From: Pseudomonas sp. Teo4
GTDB lineage: Bacteria > Pseudomonadota > Gammaproteobacteria > Pseudomonadales > Pseudomonadaceae
Assembly: GCF_034387475.1 (NCBI RefSeq)
Contig: NZ_JAXCIL010000002.1
Location: 2,108,001 to 2,172,000 of the forward strand
Length of the DNA stretch: 64,000 nucleotides
Direction of reading: 5' to 3'
Shown: positions 1 to 9,786 of the stretch, piece by piece
Layout of the letters: each line of letters begins with the position of its first letter
Position numbering within the stretch: position 1 is the stretch's first letter
The notes under the pieces: model-generated
Told to the model about the DNA's origin: nothing
Databases searched by the model: none
Seen by the model: only the letters and a program-made list of their open reading frames with translations
Program-made: the position numbers and the translations under genes

Positions 1-171
1 GTTCTGCTGGTAACGCGTGGTGTAGCGGCTGGCATCGTGTGCTTCGGGGCACAGCTGGCAGCAGGGCTCGGCGGTGAAGGTCGGGGCTTTCACGTCGTCG
101 GCGCGCACGCCCTGGCTGATGGCCAGGAGGGCGGCGGACAGACCGAGCAGTTTCATCAGGTGTGGGGTCAT
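1..171 (-). CDS. algX: Alginate biosynthesis protein AlgX, N-terminal part
   Basis: The first 57 codons of a gene that continues beyond base 1. The protein begins MTPHLMKLLGLSAALLAISQ, a signal peptide probably cleaved near VRA-DD, and continues with a Cys-rich start (EPCCQLCPEA) as in AlgX. AlgX is a periplasmic SGNH-type acetyltransferase that O-acetylates alginate. It lies 13 bp downstream of algG in the same direction, its normal place in the alginate operon. Only the leader and the first mature residues are visible, so the assignment rests on this start and on gene order. Confidence 0.88.
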   Translation of the reverse strand, partial: MTPHLMKLLGLSAALLAISQGVRADDVKAPTFTAEPCCQLCPEAHDASRYTTRYQQN

Positions 172-184
172 GGTCGGGGCTTCC

Positions 185-1744
185 TTAGTCGATCATTTCG
201 GTCTGGCGTTCGACCGGGTCGATCAGCACAGCCTTCTGCTGGCGTACCAGCAGGTCGAGGATTTCGTCCTGGCGCTCGCCGAGGATGCCGTTGAGGCTGA
301 TACCGTTGGCCTTGCGCGGGGCGAGCATGGAGACCTTGTACAGCTCGACCGAAAGCGGCGAGTCGATCGACAGCGGGCCCGAGCCATTGGCCGCCAATTC
401 TCCGCCGACCACGATCAGCGAGACCTTGGTGTCGAACGGGTCGAGGGCGATGTCGCGGTCGGTGTCGGACAGGTCCTTGATGTGCCCGTAGACGCCCACC
501 AGGCCGTTGGCCATGGCGATGTTCTCGTACAGACGGATGTTCACGCTGTTGCGCACGCGGATGCCGTGGCGGCGGTTGTTGATCAGCTTGTTGCCCCAGA
601 TCAGGTTGTCGCCGCTTTCGTACAGGGTGATGCCGTCGGTGTGGTTGCGGTAGATCTCGTTGTAGGCGATCAGGTTGTTGACGCTGTTACGGTCGATCAC
701 CACGCCCGAGAGCTTGTTGTCATAGCTCTTGTTGTTGATGATCCAACTGTCGTTGACCTCGCGCGAGACGATGATCCCGTGCTTTTTCTTGGTGCCATAC
801 ACCGTGTTGCCAGCGATGATCAGGCGGTGCGAGCGGTCGTGCGGGTCGATGCCGTAGACGATGTTGTCGCGGTAGGTGCTGTCCTTGACCACGAAGTCCT
901 GGGTTTCGTAGCAGTAGAAGCCGTACCACATGTCGCTGAACTCGGAGCCGATGATCCAGCCGGTGGGCTCAGGGCGGCCCATGCGCTTGGCCATGTTCGG
1001 GGTGTACTGCGAAATACTCACACCGTACGACTTGGACTTGGCGTAGCCGAAGCTGGCCATCTTGGTGTTGACGATGTAGGTCTCGGTGCCACCCCACGAC
1101 AGCAGGAATGGGCGGAACTCTTGTGGCGAGCGGAAGCTGGCCGGGGCCTTGTCCTTCTCGCGCCAGCCGGTCACCTGGGTGTCGGTGACGAACAGCTTGC
1201 CGTCGTTGACCAGGAACGAACCGCCTTCCTGGGACAGGCGCAGTTCTTTGACCTTGCCGTCGATCTCGAGAATGCCCTTCTGCCCGACCACGATCGGCAG
1301 GCGCGCCAGGTAAACACCGGGCTCGACTTCGCTCAGGTACTGATTGGGTACTTTCTTGCTCAGCTCGACCAGGTCGACATGGCCGTCATCGACGAAGATC
1401 GCCTGGGGAATGCCATGCTGGCGCTGCACCCACTCGGCGGCCTTGTTGTCGCCGCCGATGAATTCCTTGAGCGACTCTTCCTGCAGCATGCGGCGTACGC
1501 TGACCTTGCCCTTGTGGCTGCGGTCGATCTTTTTCTGCACGGCAGCGGCGGTGTAGCCGGACAGGTCGGGCAGCTTGGGCGGGTCCATGTGCAGCGGTTC
1601 GACCGGTGCACTGGACACGGTGTAGGTCTTGGCTTGCTGCAGCTCCTTGGCCTTGGTGGCGGGGGTATCCGCGAACGCAAGGCCCGAGGCCAGCAGCAGG
1701 GCGCTGGCCAGGAGGCTGTGGCGAAGGTTCGGGTGAAGGGTCAT
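185..1744 (-). CDS. algG: Periplasmic mannuronan C5-epimerase AlgG
   Basis: 519 aa, the usual length. It converts D-mannuronate to L-guluronate in the nascent alginate chain in the periplasm. A signal peptide (residues 1-25, cleaved after AFA) is followed by an N-terminal region and a right-handed parallel beta-helix rich in N/D-containing short repeats (about 220-480). The catalytic signature DPHDR is present at about residues 300-304. It lies 17 bp after algE and before algX. AlgG also belongs to the alginate secretion complex with AlgK and AlgX, so its loss usually gives degraded polymer. Confidence 0.96.
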   Translation of the reverse strand: MTLHPNLRHSLLASALLLASGLAFADTPATKAKELQQAKTYTVSSAPVEPLHMDPPKLPDLSGYTAAAVQKKIDRSHKGKVSVRRMLQEESLKEFIGGDNKAAEWVQRQHGIPQAIFVDDGHVDLVELSKKVPNQYLSEVEPGVYLARLPIVVGQKGILEIDGKVKELRLSQEGGSFLVNDGKLFVTDTQVTGWREKDKAPASFRSPQEFRPFLLSWGGTETYIVNTKMASFGYAKSKSYGVSISQYTPNMAKRMGRPEPTGWIIGSEFSDMWYGFYCYETQDFVVKDSTYRDNIVYGIDPHDRSHRLIIAGNTVYGTKKKHGIIVSREVNDSWIINNKSYDNKLSGVVIDRNSVNNLIAYNEIYRNHTDGITLYESGDNLIWGNKLINNRRHGIRVRNSVNIRLYENIAMANGLVGVYGHIKDLSDTDRDIALDPFDTKVSLIVVGGELAANGSGPLSIDSPLSVELYKVSMLAPRKANGISLNGILGERQDEILDLLVRQQKAVLIDPVERQTEMID

Positions 1745-1761
1745 GTGTTTCCTCTCCCGGC

Positions 1762-3240
1762 TCAGTAGCGCCAGATCACGTCGACGAAGGCGCGGTGCAT
1801 GTACGAGTCCGCTTCCTGGCCATAGGCATCGCCTGGCTTGAACACACCGGCACGCAGGCGCACCAGGGCCGAAGGTTCGTCGATGGCCTGGCTCATCGAA
1901 GCCGGCAGCAGGCCTTGCTTGAAGTACTTGGTGACGACCACGTCCATCTCCTGGCCCAGGTCTTTCTCGCCGTTGACCAGCGGGCGGCTCACGCCGTTGT
2001 CGTTGACCACTGCGTTGATGCCGCTGGAGCCGATGTTCTGTTGGTCATCGACACGCCAGAACTTGTGGTAGATGAAGCTGGCGTCGTAGTCGTCGCGCAG
2101 CTGCCAGGAGGCGAACAGGGTGGCCGCCTGCAGGTTGCCCAGCTCGCCACGGAAGGCCTCGCCGAAACGGTGTACGCGTGAGCGGGTGCCGGTGAAGTTG
2201 GAGCGGTTGCTCTCAAGGCCGGTCTGCTCGAAGTTGTTCGAGCCGTCGCTGCCGCCACCGCCGCTGCCACGGGCGTAGGCCGCGCCGACTTGCCAGTTGG
2301 GGTCGAGGCGCAGGCGGATGCCGAGGTCGGTAGCCCAGGCGTTGACGTCGCCACTCTGCTTGCCGGTGGCGACTTGGTCGCCGCCTACCTGCTCGCTGCT
2401 CAGGGTGTCGCGATCACCGGTCAGCCAGGTGAGGCTGCCCCAGTAGTTGACGGTGTGGTCGTTGCGCCAGTTGTAGGCATCGCTGTTGGCTTCCAGGCCC
2501 AGCCAGGTGAGGTCGCCGGTGCGGGTCTTGTCCAGCGCGTCGATGGTTTCGCCCGGGTTTTTCAGGCTGCCGCCGTCGTGGCTGTGGTGAGCGCGCAGGC
2601 CAACCCAGTGGCCAGGGGTCCACTGTGCGGCGACGTTGCCGTAGACATGGGTGCGGTCCTTGTCTTCCGGCGCCAGCTCGGTGAGGTCGGTGCGGTATTC
2701 GCTGAAGCGCTGGGCCACGCCGAGGTCGGCCTTGAGCAGGGTGGTGTCGAAGGTCCAGTTCAGCGCTTCGATGTTGGTGTCGCGCCACATGCCATCGTCG
2801 CTGCGCAGGCGCTGGCGACCGAGGCGCAACTCTTCGCCTGGGTAAGCGGTGAGGCCGCTGTAGCCGACCCAGAACTCGCGCAGGGCCAGGTAGCTCTTGT
2901 CTGGCGTGCGGCCGTGGTCGCTGGTGTCGGTGGTGCTGCCGTCGTCGTTCTGGCGCAGGGTGTCGGTTTCGATGGTGTCGGTGGCGGTCACCGCCTGGCC
3001 CATGGCGTAGGCGCTCCAGTTGCCGCGTTCACCGTACACCCAGGGGCGCAGGTCCAGGCCCAGGCCGTTGACGTCGCCGCCGGAACGGGTGCCCAGGTCG
3101 CGGTCGTCTTCGGACTGGCCGGTGATTTTCACGTCCAGGCCAAAGTTCTTTTCGGCGGTCATGTCCGCCAGGGTCGGGCAGGACCACAGCAGGGCGAAGC
3201 TCAGGCCGATGCCAGCTTTCACGAAGGGATTGAGCGTCAT
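1762..3240 (-). CDS. algE: Outer-membrane alginate export porin AlgE
   Basis: 492 aa. A signal peptide (about residues 1-25, ending TLA) is followed by an outer-membrane beta-barrel with alternating hydrophobic/polar strands and a C-terminal aromatic residue (ends VDVIWRY). AlgE is the anion-selective 18-stranded channel through which alginate leaves the cell; its many Arg and Lys residues (for example RLGRQRLRS near residue 160) fit a polyanion pore. The start overlaps the last codon of algK by 4 bases (ATGA), so the two are probably translationally coupled, as expected for proteins that form one secretin-like complex. Confidence 0.96.
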   Translation of the reverse strand: MTLNPFVKAGIGLSFALLWSCPTLADMTAEKNFGLDVKITGQSEDDRDLGTRSGGDVNGLGLDLRPWVYGERGNWSAYAMGQAVTATDTIETDTLRQNDDGSTTDTSDHGRTPDKSYLALREFWVGYSGLTAYPGEELRLGRQRLRSDDGMWRDTNIEALNWTFDTTLLKADLGVAQRFSEYRTDLTELAPEDKDRTHVYGNVAAQWTPGHWVGLRAHHSHDGGSLKNPGETIDALDKTRTGDLTWLGLEANSDAYNWRNDHTVNYWGSLTWLTGDRDTLSSEQVGGDQVATGKQSGDVNAWATDLGIRLRLDPNWQVGAAYARGSGGGGSDGSNNFEQTGLESNRSNFTGTRSRVHRFGEAFRGELGNLQAATLFASWQLRDDYDASFIYHKFWRVDDQQNIGSSGINAVVNDNGVSRPLVNGEKDLGQEMDVVVTKYFKQGLLPASMSQAIDEPSALVRLRAGVFKPGDAYGQEADSYMHRAFVDVIWRY

Positions 3241-4769
3241 AGCATGTCCTCACCGTCTACTTCTTTTTCATCGTCTTGCAGCGCCTCGATGGCCAGGGTG
3301 CTCTTGGCGCCCAGGGCCATGCTGCCGCGCGCCTGTTTCTCCTGCGCCAGCAGTTGCTGGGCCTGGCTGCGTTGTTCCGGCGTCAGTTGCTGGTCGAGTT
3401 GCGTAAGCAACTCGGTCGACTGCGGCGTCGGGTTGGTCTGCGACAGCTGGGCGAAGACCCAGGCGTTGGCCGGGTTGCTGCGGATGCCATGGCCTTCGCT
3501 GAACAGTTGGGCCAGGGCGTAGTCGGCGCTGTTCTGGCCGCCGCGGGCGGCGCTTAGCAGGTGATCGACGGCCTTCTGCGGTTCGACGTCGCCCAGGTAG
3601 CCGCGGCGGTACAGTTGGCCGAGGTAGTAGTCGGCGCTGACTTCGCCAGCGTCGGCGGCGGCCTGCAGGTGCTGCTGGGCTTTCTCGGCATCGGCCGGGA
3701 CGCTCTTGCCTTCGTAGTAGAGGCGGCCCAGCAGCAGTTCGGCGCGAGGTTGCTGAGCTTCGCGGCCCTTGTCGATGTAGGCCATCAACTGGTCGGTATC
3801 GCCCAGTTCGGGGAAGTCGTACACCAGTTGCGCAAGGCTGACCCAGGAAGCTGGATAGGTCGGGGCGATCTGCTCGAGCAGGTCCTTGGCGGTTTTCTCG
3901 TCGGTCTGGCCCAGGTTGCGGTCGGCCAGTACCCGGGCAACGCTGTCGACGCGGCTGGCCGGCACGGTGCCTCGGGCATAGGCCGATTTGAGCTGTTGCA
4001 GCAGGGCTGCCTGCTGGTCGGCCTGGCCACGCTTCTGGTAGACGGTCGCCAGTTCGGCGTAGCAGACGTCGAGGGTGTTCAGGGCTTCCTTGCAGAGCGC
4101 TTCGACCTTGTCCAGGTTCTGGTCATAGGTGCCTTGGGTGCGATACAGCAGCACCTGGGCCAGGCCGGCTTCCGGGTATCCGGCCGCGCGCCACTGGTCG
4201 ATCTGTTGCTGGGCATTGACCTTGGGGAAGCTCTGCGGGTACAGCAAATAAAGCATTGCCAGCGGAATCAGGGTCTTGTTCTCGCCCTGCGCCGAGGCCT
4301 GTTTGAGCAGCTTTTCAGCCTCTTCGCGTTCGGCCTGCGTGCTGTCGGGCTTGGCCACCAGCAGGCGGCCAAGGCGTGCCTGGGCACGTGGCGAGGTGGC
4401 CGCAGCGGCGCGGTAGGTCGCTTCGGCTTCCTTGAACTGCGTCGGGTCGCCGCTGGTGATCTTGATATCGGCCAGGCCCACTTGCGCGTCGCTGTAGCCA
4501 AGGTCGGCCAGGGCTTTGTAGTTGCGTTCGGCCAGGGCCGTGTCGCCACGCTTGAGCGCTTCGTTGGCCAGGCGCTGGTCGGGCAGGCCGGCACAGCCGG
4601 CCAGGGTGATCGCCATGGCCAGGCCGCACAGGCCAAGATTGACCCGGACCCTGTGGGAGCTGGCTTGCCGGCGAATGGCCAGGGCAGGCGATGCATCTGC
4701 TGGGCGAGCGCTGCGCACTCGATCGCTGGCAAGCCAGCTCCCACAGGTATCGAGTTGTCTGCTGGTCAT
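3237..4769 (-). CDS. algK: Alginate outer-membrane lipoprotein AlgK, with REP-derived N-terminal extension
   Basis: 510 aa as read from the ATG at 4769, which has a good ribosome site (GAGGA, 8 bases upstream). AlgK is a Sel1/TPR-like scaffold lipoprotein that places AlgE in the outer membrane; helical repeats (for example [24 protein letters not shown]) fill residues 100-470. The lipobox LAGC has its Cys at about residue 59, far later than the 20-25 normal for a lipoprotein signal. The extra 30-40 residues (about 8-40) are encoded by an inverted pair of REP elements lying in frame inside the 5' end. Either the long n-region is tolerated or translation starts downstream, but no convincing start with a ribosome site was seen after the REP pair. 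Confidence 0.93.
   Translation of the reverse strand: MTSRQLDTCGSWLASDRVRSARPADASPALAIRRQASSHRVRVNLGLCGLAMAITLAGCAGLPDQRLANEALKRGDTALAERNYKALADLGYSDAQVGLADIKITSGDPTQFKEAEATYRAAAATSPRAQARLGRLLVAKPDSTQAEREEAEKLLKQASAQGENKTLIPLAMLYLLYPQSFPKVNAQQQIDQWRAAGYPEAGLAQVLLYRTQGTYDQNLDKVEALCKEALNTLDVCYAELATVYQKRGQADQQAALLQQLKSAYARGTVPASRVDSVARVLADRNLGQTDEKTAKDLLEQIAPTYPASWVSLAQLVYDFPELGDTDQLMAYIDKGREAQQPRAELLLGRLYYEGKSVPADAEKAQQHLQAAADAGEVSADYYLGQLYRRGYLGDVEPQKAVDHLLSAARGGQNSADYALAQLFSEGHGIRSNPANAWVFAQLSQTNPTPQSTELLTQLDQQLTPEQRSQAQQLLAQEKQARGSMALGAKSTLAIEALQDDEKEVDGEDML
4650..4747. repeat. Inverted REP pair inside the 5' end of algK
   Basis: Two REP elements of the GTGGGAGCTGGCTTGCC type face each other: 4650-4674 and its near-perfect inverted copy 4723-4747, with about 48 bases between. 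Unlike every other REP pair in this window, this one is inside a reading frame. It contains no stop codon in the algK frame and encodes the segment just before the lipoprotein signal. Confidence 0.9.
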
Positions 4770-4781
4770 CGACTTGTCCTC

Positions 4782-5948
4782 TTAAAGGCCGCGGGCCACG
4801 GCTTTGTCGATCAGCCAGTCCAGCGACGGACCACGGTCGCTGTCGACCGACGCCGGGCGACCGGCCAGTTCGGCAGGCAGGGCGCCGTCAGGCTTGATCT
4901 GTACGCGGATGTCGGAGGCCAGGTCTTCGCTGTTGAGGCTGGTGCTGCTGACGATCTGGCCGGTGCGCACGTCGTCTTCGCCGGCGATCTGGAAGTTGAC
5001 CCGGGTGCCCGGCTGGACCTTGTCGAACTGGCGGTAGCTGAAGCGCGCCTCGATCATCGGGTTGCTGGTGCGCGGAATCAGCTGGAAGATCGGCTGGCCC
5101 TTGGCGGCATACTGGCCGTCGTCCACCAACTGGCGGGCGACCACGCAGTCGCAAGGGCTGGTGAGGGTGCCGGAAAGCTGCTTGCCGAACAATTCCTCGA
5201 CTTTGGCCGGCTCCAGTTGCGAGTCGTCCAGGTGGCCCTTGAGCATGTCCAGCATGCTGGTGCTGAAGCTGGCCAGCGGTGCGCCTTTGGCGACCATGCC
5301 GCCGCTTTCCACCAGGCTGCTCACGGTGCCGTCGCGGGGCATGGTGACGTTGGTGGTCGGCACCGCCACCACGCCGGCCTCGGCATGGCTGACGAAGTAC
5401 ATGCCATACAGCGACTTGGCCACGAAACCGAATGCGGCAATGCCCACCACGAACACGCCCAGGGTCACGGTCACTGCCTTCAGACGGCCAAAGGCGGACA
5501 GGCCGGCACCGGCGTCCTTCTGCTTGCGGGCCTTGGTGAAGTTGTCGCGCTGCAGGGTGCTGAGCACATCGCCGATGCTGATCAGCTCACCGGACAGGTG
5601 GCTGGTGATGATGTGGCGCAGGGTGGCGATATCGCGCGGTTCGAGGTTCTGGAACTGCGCGCCGGTACGGCCGCTGTCGGCGAGGTAGGAGCGCACCTGG
5701 AACTCGATGTCCATCGACAGGCCGAGGTTGTCGACCACGAACTGCAAGCGCCCGCGCAGTACGTCGCCAACCTTCAGCTGTTGCTTGGTGTGGAAGCTCA
5801 GGCCACCGGCGGAAAGGTCGTCGACCTTCACATCGTGGGGCTGGCGCTGGGCATCCAGGAAGCGCAGCTTGGCCGGGATGCGCACCCGGGCGTGTTGGCG
5901 CTGGGCTTCGGACTCATGCACGACGTTGACGTTCACGGCGGTATTCAT
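4782..5948 (-). CDS. alg44: Alginate co-polymerase Alg44, c-di-GMP receptor
   Basis: 388 aa. An N-terminal cytoplasmic PilZ domain (about residues 15-120) shows the c-di-GMP motifs: RVRIP near residue 22 (RxxxR type, with the preceding Arg) and DDLSAGG near residue 44 (D/NxSxxG). One membrane helix follows (about 155-185, LGVFVVGIAAFGFVAK) and then a periplasmic HlyD/MFP-like part. Alg44 binds c-di-GMP and thereby activates polymerisation by Alg8. It lies between alg8 (36 bp gap) and algK (12 bp gap). Confidence 0.95.
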   Translation of the reverse strand: MNTAVNVNVVHESEAQRQHARVRIPAKLRFLDAQRQPHDVKVDDLSAGGLSFHTKQQLKVGDVLRGRLQFVVDNLGLSMDIEFQVRSYLADSGRTGAQFQNLEPRDIATLRHIITSHLSGELISIGDVLSTLQRDNFTKARKQKDAGAGLSAFGRLKAVTVTLGVFVVGIAAFGFVAKSLYGMYFVSHAEAGVVAVPTTNVTMPRDGTVSSLVESGGMVAKGAPLASFSTSMLDMLKGHLDDSQLEPAKVEELFGKQLSGTLTSPCDCVVARQLVDDGQYAAKGQPIFQLIPRTSNPMIEARFSYRQFDKVQPGTRVNFQIAGEDDVRTGQIVSSTSLNSEDLASDIRVQIKPDGALPAELAGRPASVDSDRGPSLDWLIDKAVARGL

Positions 5949-5984
5949 GGTGGTTTGTTCCTTTAGTTCCGATCCGGGTTGGGC

Positions 5985-7466
5985 TCACACGACCATGAAC
6001 AGCACAGCAACGAAGATGCTGGCCGCCGAGAAGGTCATGGTCCGCGAGGACCAGGTGTTGAACCATTGTTGAAAACTGGCGAGGTCGCGCTTGAGGGCGG
6101 TGGGCTGACGGGTCCAGGACTGCTTGTCGAGGCGGAAGAACACGTAGATCTTCATCAGCGCGCCGACGATCTGGTTGTAATAGAGAATCAGCGGGTAGGC
6201 CGGGCCCACGTTGTGGCCAGAGCACAGCAGCATCACGGTGAGGATCAGGCGGGTGATGCCGATCCACAGCAGGTACACCAGCAGGAAGGCCATGCCGAAC
6301 TTGAGGCTGGCAATCACCGCCACGGTCAGGCCCAGCAGGCTGGTCCACATCGACACGCGCTGGTCGAACAGCACGATGCTGGTGAACAGCCCCAGGCGTC
6401 GAACGCCCAGGCCCAGTGCGCGCGAGTTCTGCCGCAGGTTGTTGCCGTACCAGCGGTACATCAGCTTGCGGCTGGCCTTGAGGAAGCTCTTCTCCGGCGG
6501 GTGCTCGACCGTGTTGATGGCGGCATCGGGCACGTAGAAGGTGTCGTAGCCCAGGCGCATCAGGCTGAACCAGCTGGACTTGTCGTCACCGGTGAGGAAC
6601 TTGAAGCGGCCCAGGCGCCAGTGCATCAGCGAGTCGCTTTCGACGTCGGCGATGAACTCTGGGTTGGTCACTACGCTGGCGCGGAACATCGACATGCGCC
6701 CGGTCATGGTCAGCACGCGCTTGCTCAATGCCATCGAACACATGTTGATGTGGCGCTGGGCGAAGCGCAGCTTGTGCCACTCGCTCATGATGTAGCCGCC
6801 GCGCACTTCGCAGAATTCGTTGGTGGTCAGGCCACCGACGTTGGGGTACAGCTTGAACCACGGCACGGTCTTGTTCACCACGCCGTCAGCCAGCACGGTA
6901 TCGCCGTCGATCACCGCGACTACGGCGTTTTCGTCCGGCAGCATGCGCGAGATGGCGCGGAAGCCGTAGGCCAGGCCGTCACGCTTGCCGGTGCCGGCGA
7001 TGCGCACGATGTCGAGTTTCACGTGAGCTGGTGGGTTGTACTTGGCCCACAGGCTTTTCACCAACAGCTCGTCGGACATTTCCACGAGCGAGCAGACCAC
7101 GGTGGTCGGGAAGCCGCAGTTCATCGCTTCACGGATCACCGAGCTGTACACCTGAGCGGTGGTCAGCGCGTCGATGCGAAAGCTCGTCACCATCAGGTAG
7201 ACATGCGACGGGTCGGCCGCCTTGCCGAGCTTCTGCACCTTGCGGCGCAGATACGGGTAGACCAGGTACAGGAAAATCATGCCGCGGATGAAATGGGTGG
7301 CGCCCATGGAATAGCGCCAGATGCCGACTGCGCCGACCAGGAAGATGAAGTGCTTCGACTGCGAGTCGAAGATATCGCTGGGCAGGGCCAGGGCGATCAG
7401 CATGAGCAGGCTCATGTAGAGCAGCCACCCGGCGCACTGCAACAGCACTGTCTGGAGCCTTTGCAT
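5985..7466 (-). CDS. alg8: Alginate polymerase, family 2 glycosyltransferase Alg8
   Basis: 493 aa with the ATG at 7466 ([10 protein letters not shown]), close to the usual 494; in-frame ATG 7475 and GTG 7523 are also possible, but the GTG lies within a GC-rich hairpin. Inner-membrane processive glycosyltransferase that joins GDP-mannuronate into polymannuronate. N-terminal membrane helices precede the GT2 domain; the sugar-nucleotide site shows [11 protein letters not shown], and HWRLGRFKF resembles the acceptor-binding (Q/R)xxRW region. Several C-terminal helices (about 375-493) complete the membrane pore. It follows algD directly. Confidence 0.95.
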   Translation of the reverse strand: MQRLQTVLLQCAGWLLYMSLLMLIALALPSDIFDSQSKHFIFLVGAVGIWRYSMGATHFIRGMIFLYLVYPYLRRKVQKLGKAADPSHVYLMVTSFRIDALTTAQVYSSVIREAMNCGFPTTVVCSLVEMSDELLVKSLWAKYNPPAHVKLDIVRIAGTGKRDGLAYGFRAISRMLPDENAVVAVIDGDTVLADGVVNKTVPWFKLYPNVGGLTTNEFCEVRGGYIMSEWHKLRFAQRHINMCSMALSKRVLTMTGRMSMFRASVVTNPEFIADVESDSLMHWRLGRFKFLTGDDKSSWFSLMRLGYDTFYVPDAAINTVEHPPEKSFLKASRKLMYRWYGNNLRQNSRALGLGVRRLGLFTSIVLFDQRVSMWTSLLGLTVAVIASLKFGMAFLLVYLLWIGITRLILTVMLLCSGHNVGPAYPLILYYNQIVGALMKIYVFFRLDKQSWTRQPTALKRDLASFQQWFNTWSSRTMTFSAASIFVAVLFMVV

Positions 7467-7500
7467 GTTCAGCATCCGTCGCGAAATCAGGAAAAGGGAG

Positions 7501-7530
7501 GGCAGCGGCGGTGGGGAGGCCACCGCTGCC
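7501..7530. other. GC-rich imperfect hairpin between algD and alg8
   Basis: GCGGTGG (7508-7514) pairs with CCACCGC (7520-7526), with further imperfect pairing outside (GGCAGC against GCTGCC). It fills the short algD-alg8 gap. It has no U run, so it is more likely an mRNA-stability or processing element than a terminator. Confidence 0.55.
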
Positions 7531-7541
7531 CGGCCGAGGGC

Positions 7542-8858
7542 TTACCAGCAGATGCCTTCGGTACGGCTGGTGGTGCAGGTGGCCTTGCTCATGAAACCGA
7601 CCAGGTCGATCACTTGCTTGCCGGCCGGCGCTTGCTCGGCAAGAGCGCGGAACTGCTCGTCACGGTTGCCCAGGACGATGATGTCGGCGTTGTCGATGAC
7701 CTTCTGGAAGTTGGCGTTGAGCAGCGACGACACGTGCGGGATCTTGCCCTCGATGTACTCTTTGTTCGCGCCATGCACGCGGGCGTACTCGACGTTTTCG
7801 TCGTAGATGTCCAGTTGGTAGCCTTTGCCGATCAGGCGCTCGGCCAGCTCTACCAGCGGGCTTTCACGCAGGTCGTCGGTACCTGCCTTGAAGCTCAGGC
7901 CAAGCAGGGCGACCTTGCGCTTGTCATGGGCCTCGATCAGCTCGAAGGCGTTCTGCACCTGGGACTCGTTGCTGCGCATCAGCGAATCGAGCAGCGGTGC
8001 ACGCACATCGAGGCTGGCGGCGCGGTAGGTGAGGGCGCGCACGTCTTTCGGCAGGCACGAGCCACCGAAGGCGAAGCCCGGACGCATGTAGTACTGGGAC
8101 AGGTTCAGCACCTTGTCCTGGCAGACCACGTCCATCACATCGCGGCCGTCGACACCGACCGCCTTGGCGATGTTGCCGATTTCGTTGGCGAAGGTGACCT
8201 TGGTGGCGTGCCACACGTTGCAGGTGTACTTGATCATCTCGGCCACTTCGATCGGCTTGCGGATGATCGGTGCGTCGAGTTCTTCGTACAGGCTTTGCAG
8301 GACGTCGCCGCTGGCGCTGTCCAGTTCGCCGATGACGGTCATCGGTGGGTGGTCGTAGTCCTTGATCGCGGTGCTTTCGCGCAGGAACTCAGGGTTGACC
8401 GCGACGCCGAAGTCGACGCCGGCCTTCTTGCCCGAGCAGTCCTCGAGAATCGGGATGACCACGTTCTTGACGGTGCCCGGCAGCACGGTGCTACGCACCA
8501 CGATGGTGTGGCGACGGGTGGTGTCGCGCAGCACGTAACCGATTTCGCGGCACACCGACTCGATGTATTCCAGGCCCAGGTCGCCGTTTTTCTTGCTTGG
8601 GGTGCCAACGCAGATCATCGACACATCGCTGGCGCGGATGGCCTCGGCGAAGTCGGTGGTGCCACGCAGGCGGCCATTGGCGATGCCTTGCTGCAGCAGT
8701 GCTTCCAGGCCTGGTTCGACGATGGGCGACTTACCCTGATTGATCAGGTCGATCTTGGTGCTGGAGACGTCCACACCAATCACGTCATGGCCACGTGCCG
8801 TCAGGCAACCTGCACAGACTGCACCCACATAACCCAAACCAAAGATGCTGATACGCAT
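7542..8858 (-). CDS. algD: GDP-mannose 6-dehydrogenase AlgD
   Basis: 438 aa from ATG 8858 (MRISIFGLGYVGAVCAG); an earlier in-frame ATG three codons upstream is less likely because the family begins at MRIS. It oxidises GDP-mannose to GDP-mannuronate with two NAD+, the committed step of alginate synthesis. The N-terminal Rossmann motif GLGYVGAVCAG and the catalytic Cys in FGGSCLPKDVRAL (about residue 268) are present. It is the first gene of the operon, downstream of an AlgU-type promoter. Confidence 0.97.
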   Translation of the reverse strand: MRISIFGLGYVGAVCAGCLTARGHDVIGVDVSSTKIDLINQGKSPIVEPGLEALLQQGIANGRLRGTTDFAEAIRASDVSMICVGTPSKKNGDLGLEYIESVCREIGYVLRDTTRRHTIVVRSTVLPGTVKNVVIPILEDCSGKKAGVDFGVAVNPEFLRESTAIKDYDHPPMTVIGELDSASGDVLQSLYEELDAPIIRKPIEVAEMIKYTCNVWHATKVTFANEIGNIAKAVGVDGRDVMDVVCQDKVLNLSQYYMRPGFAFGGSCLPKDVRALTYRAASLDVRAPLLDSLMRSNESQVQNAFELIEAHDKRKVALLGLSFKAGTDDLRESPLVELAERLIGKGYQLDIYDENVEYARVHGANKEYIEGKIPHVSSLLNANFQKVIDNADIIVLGNRDEQFRALAEQAPAGKQVIDLVGFMSKATCTTSRTEGICW

Positions 8859-9786
8859 CGCTATCACCTCATGTGTTTATCACGCCAGCTCCTCCTGGAA
8901 GAGCCGGACTGGGTTGATTAACAACAGTTTTCGGGCGCACGGGTCCATGGCAAAGCACACTTCGCCGAGCGCAGGCATGAATGAATCCAGAGCGCACGAA
9001 GTTGTGCACTCAAAGTTGGCAGTCAAAGGCCAATAATTAAAAGGCGTGCCCTGAAATGCAGCCGTCTTTATTGCAAGGCGCTATCTGGCGCGATGCTGTG
9101 CTTGTTCTTTCAAGTGGAAAAATCCTTTGAAATCAACCACTAGGACGATTTGTAAGGGGCGCGTCTCTCCTGTAAAGACAGGGTTCTCGGGCTTTCCGTT
9201 GCCACTGTCGAAGTTTCCATGGCGGGTATCGTTACCTGCCGTTGTCATCTGTAAGTCATCTCTCACACCCACGGCGCAAGATGTTCGTTACGGCACTATG
9301 AGCGATAGGTCGTAGAAGAAGTTCCGAGGTCGGTTCCGCTTCCATGAAAGATTTCTAAATATTTTTTCAGTGGCAAATACTTTCATTCTGATAGCACGTC
9401 TGGGTTTCGTCCCGATATATAAAGGGCGAAGTCGGGGTGGGATGTTTTTGTGCCAGTACGTGAAAAATTTTTTCAAAATTCGTCAAAAAAGACACGGACG
9501 GTCTTATGGCGGTTGGTGACAAAGGCAGTGGTGATGATTTTTTGGCGCCTGAAAAATGACATGGTGGCGTTATGAATATTGCGCTGTGGTGGTGCAGGGT
9601 CACATTCAGAAATACTCAAAAGCCACAAAAAAGCTAAGGCTTTGTCTGCTGCTGCCGTTAAGCCCTCTGGACGCCCTTCGGGAGCTGTCCACGTACGAAG
9701 GAACGTCTTGGACATGCTTGGGACCAACGGTCACTCAAGGGCGCCTCATCCATCAACACACGGAAGAGTCGAGAGAGCGCCAACAT
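8859..9786. other. Long intergenic regulatory region upstream of algD
   Basis: About 930 bp without a convincing gene, clearly lower in GC than its surroundings, especially 9350-9620. It separates algD (minus) from the secreted-protein gene at 9787 (plus). It holds the AlgU-type promoter at 9297-9324 and a roughly 430-nt algD leader. Long AT-rich upstream regions of this kind carry binding sites for AlgR, AmrZ and other activators in pseudomonads, but I could not place individual sites. Short open frames here (up to about 85 codons) lack ribosome sites and GC bias typical of genes. Confidence 0.7.
9297..9324 (-). promoter_or_regulatory. AlgU (sigma22)-type promoter for algD
   Basis: On the minus strand the -35 is GAACTT (9324-9319, preceded by CG), followed by a 17-base spacer and TCATA (9301-9297). 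This matches the AlgU/RpoE consensus GAACTT-N16/17-TCtgA and has the same spacing as I recall for the P. aeruginosa algD promoter. Transcription should start near 9290, giving a leader of about 430 nt. Confidence 0.75.

Noticed and set aside
185..1744. AlgG considered as a pectate lyase-like or periplasmic copper-binding NosD-like protein.
   Set aside because: The parallel beta-helix is shared, but the DPHDR epimerase motif, length and operon position identify AlgG.
5979..8921. A 980-codon open frame on the plus strand opposite alg8 and algD, and similar long frames opposite algG, algE, algK and aapJ.
   Set aside because: They are mirror frames caused by high GC at third codon positions; the opposite strand carries full-length known alginate and transport genes, and the predicted proteins are low-complexity without family motifs.
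9556..9786. Longer N-terminal version of the secreted 146-aa protein starting at 9556.
   Set aside because: The ATG at 9787 has a ribosome site and starts a complete signal peptide; the extra 77 residues come from AT-rich upstream DNA and would block export.
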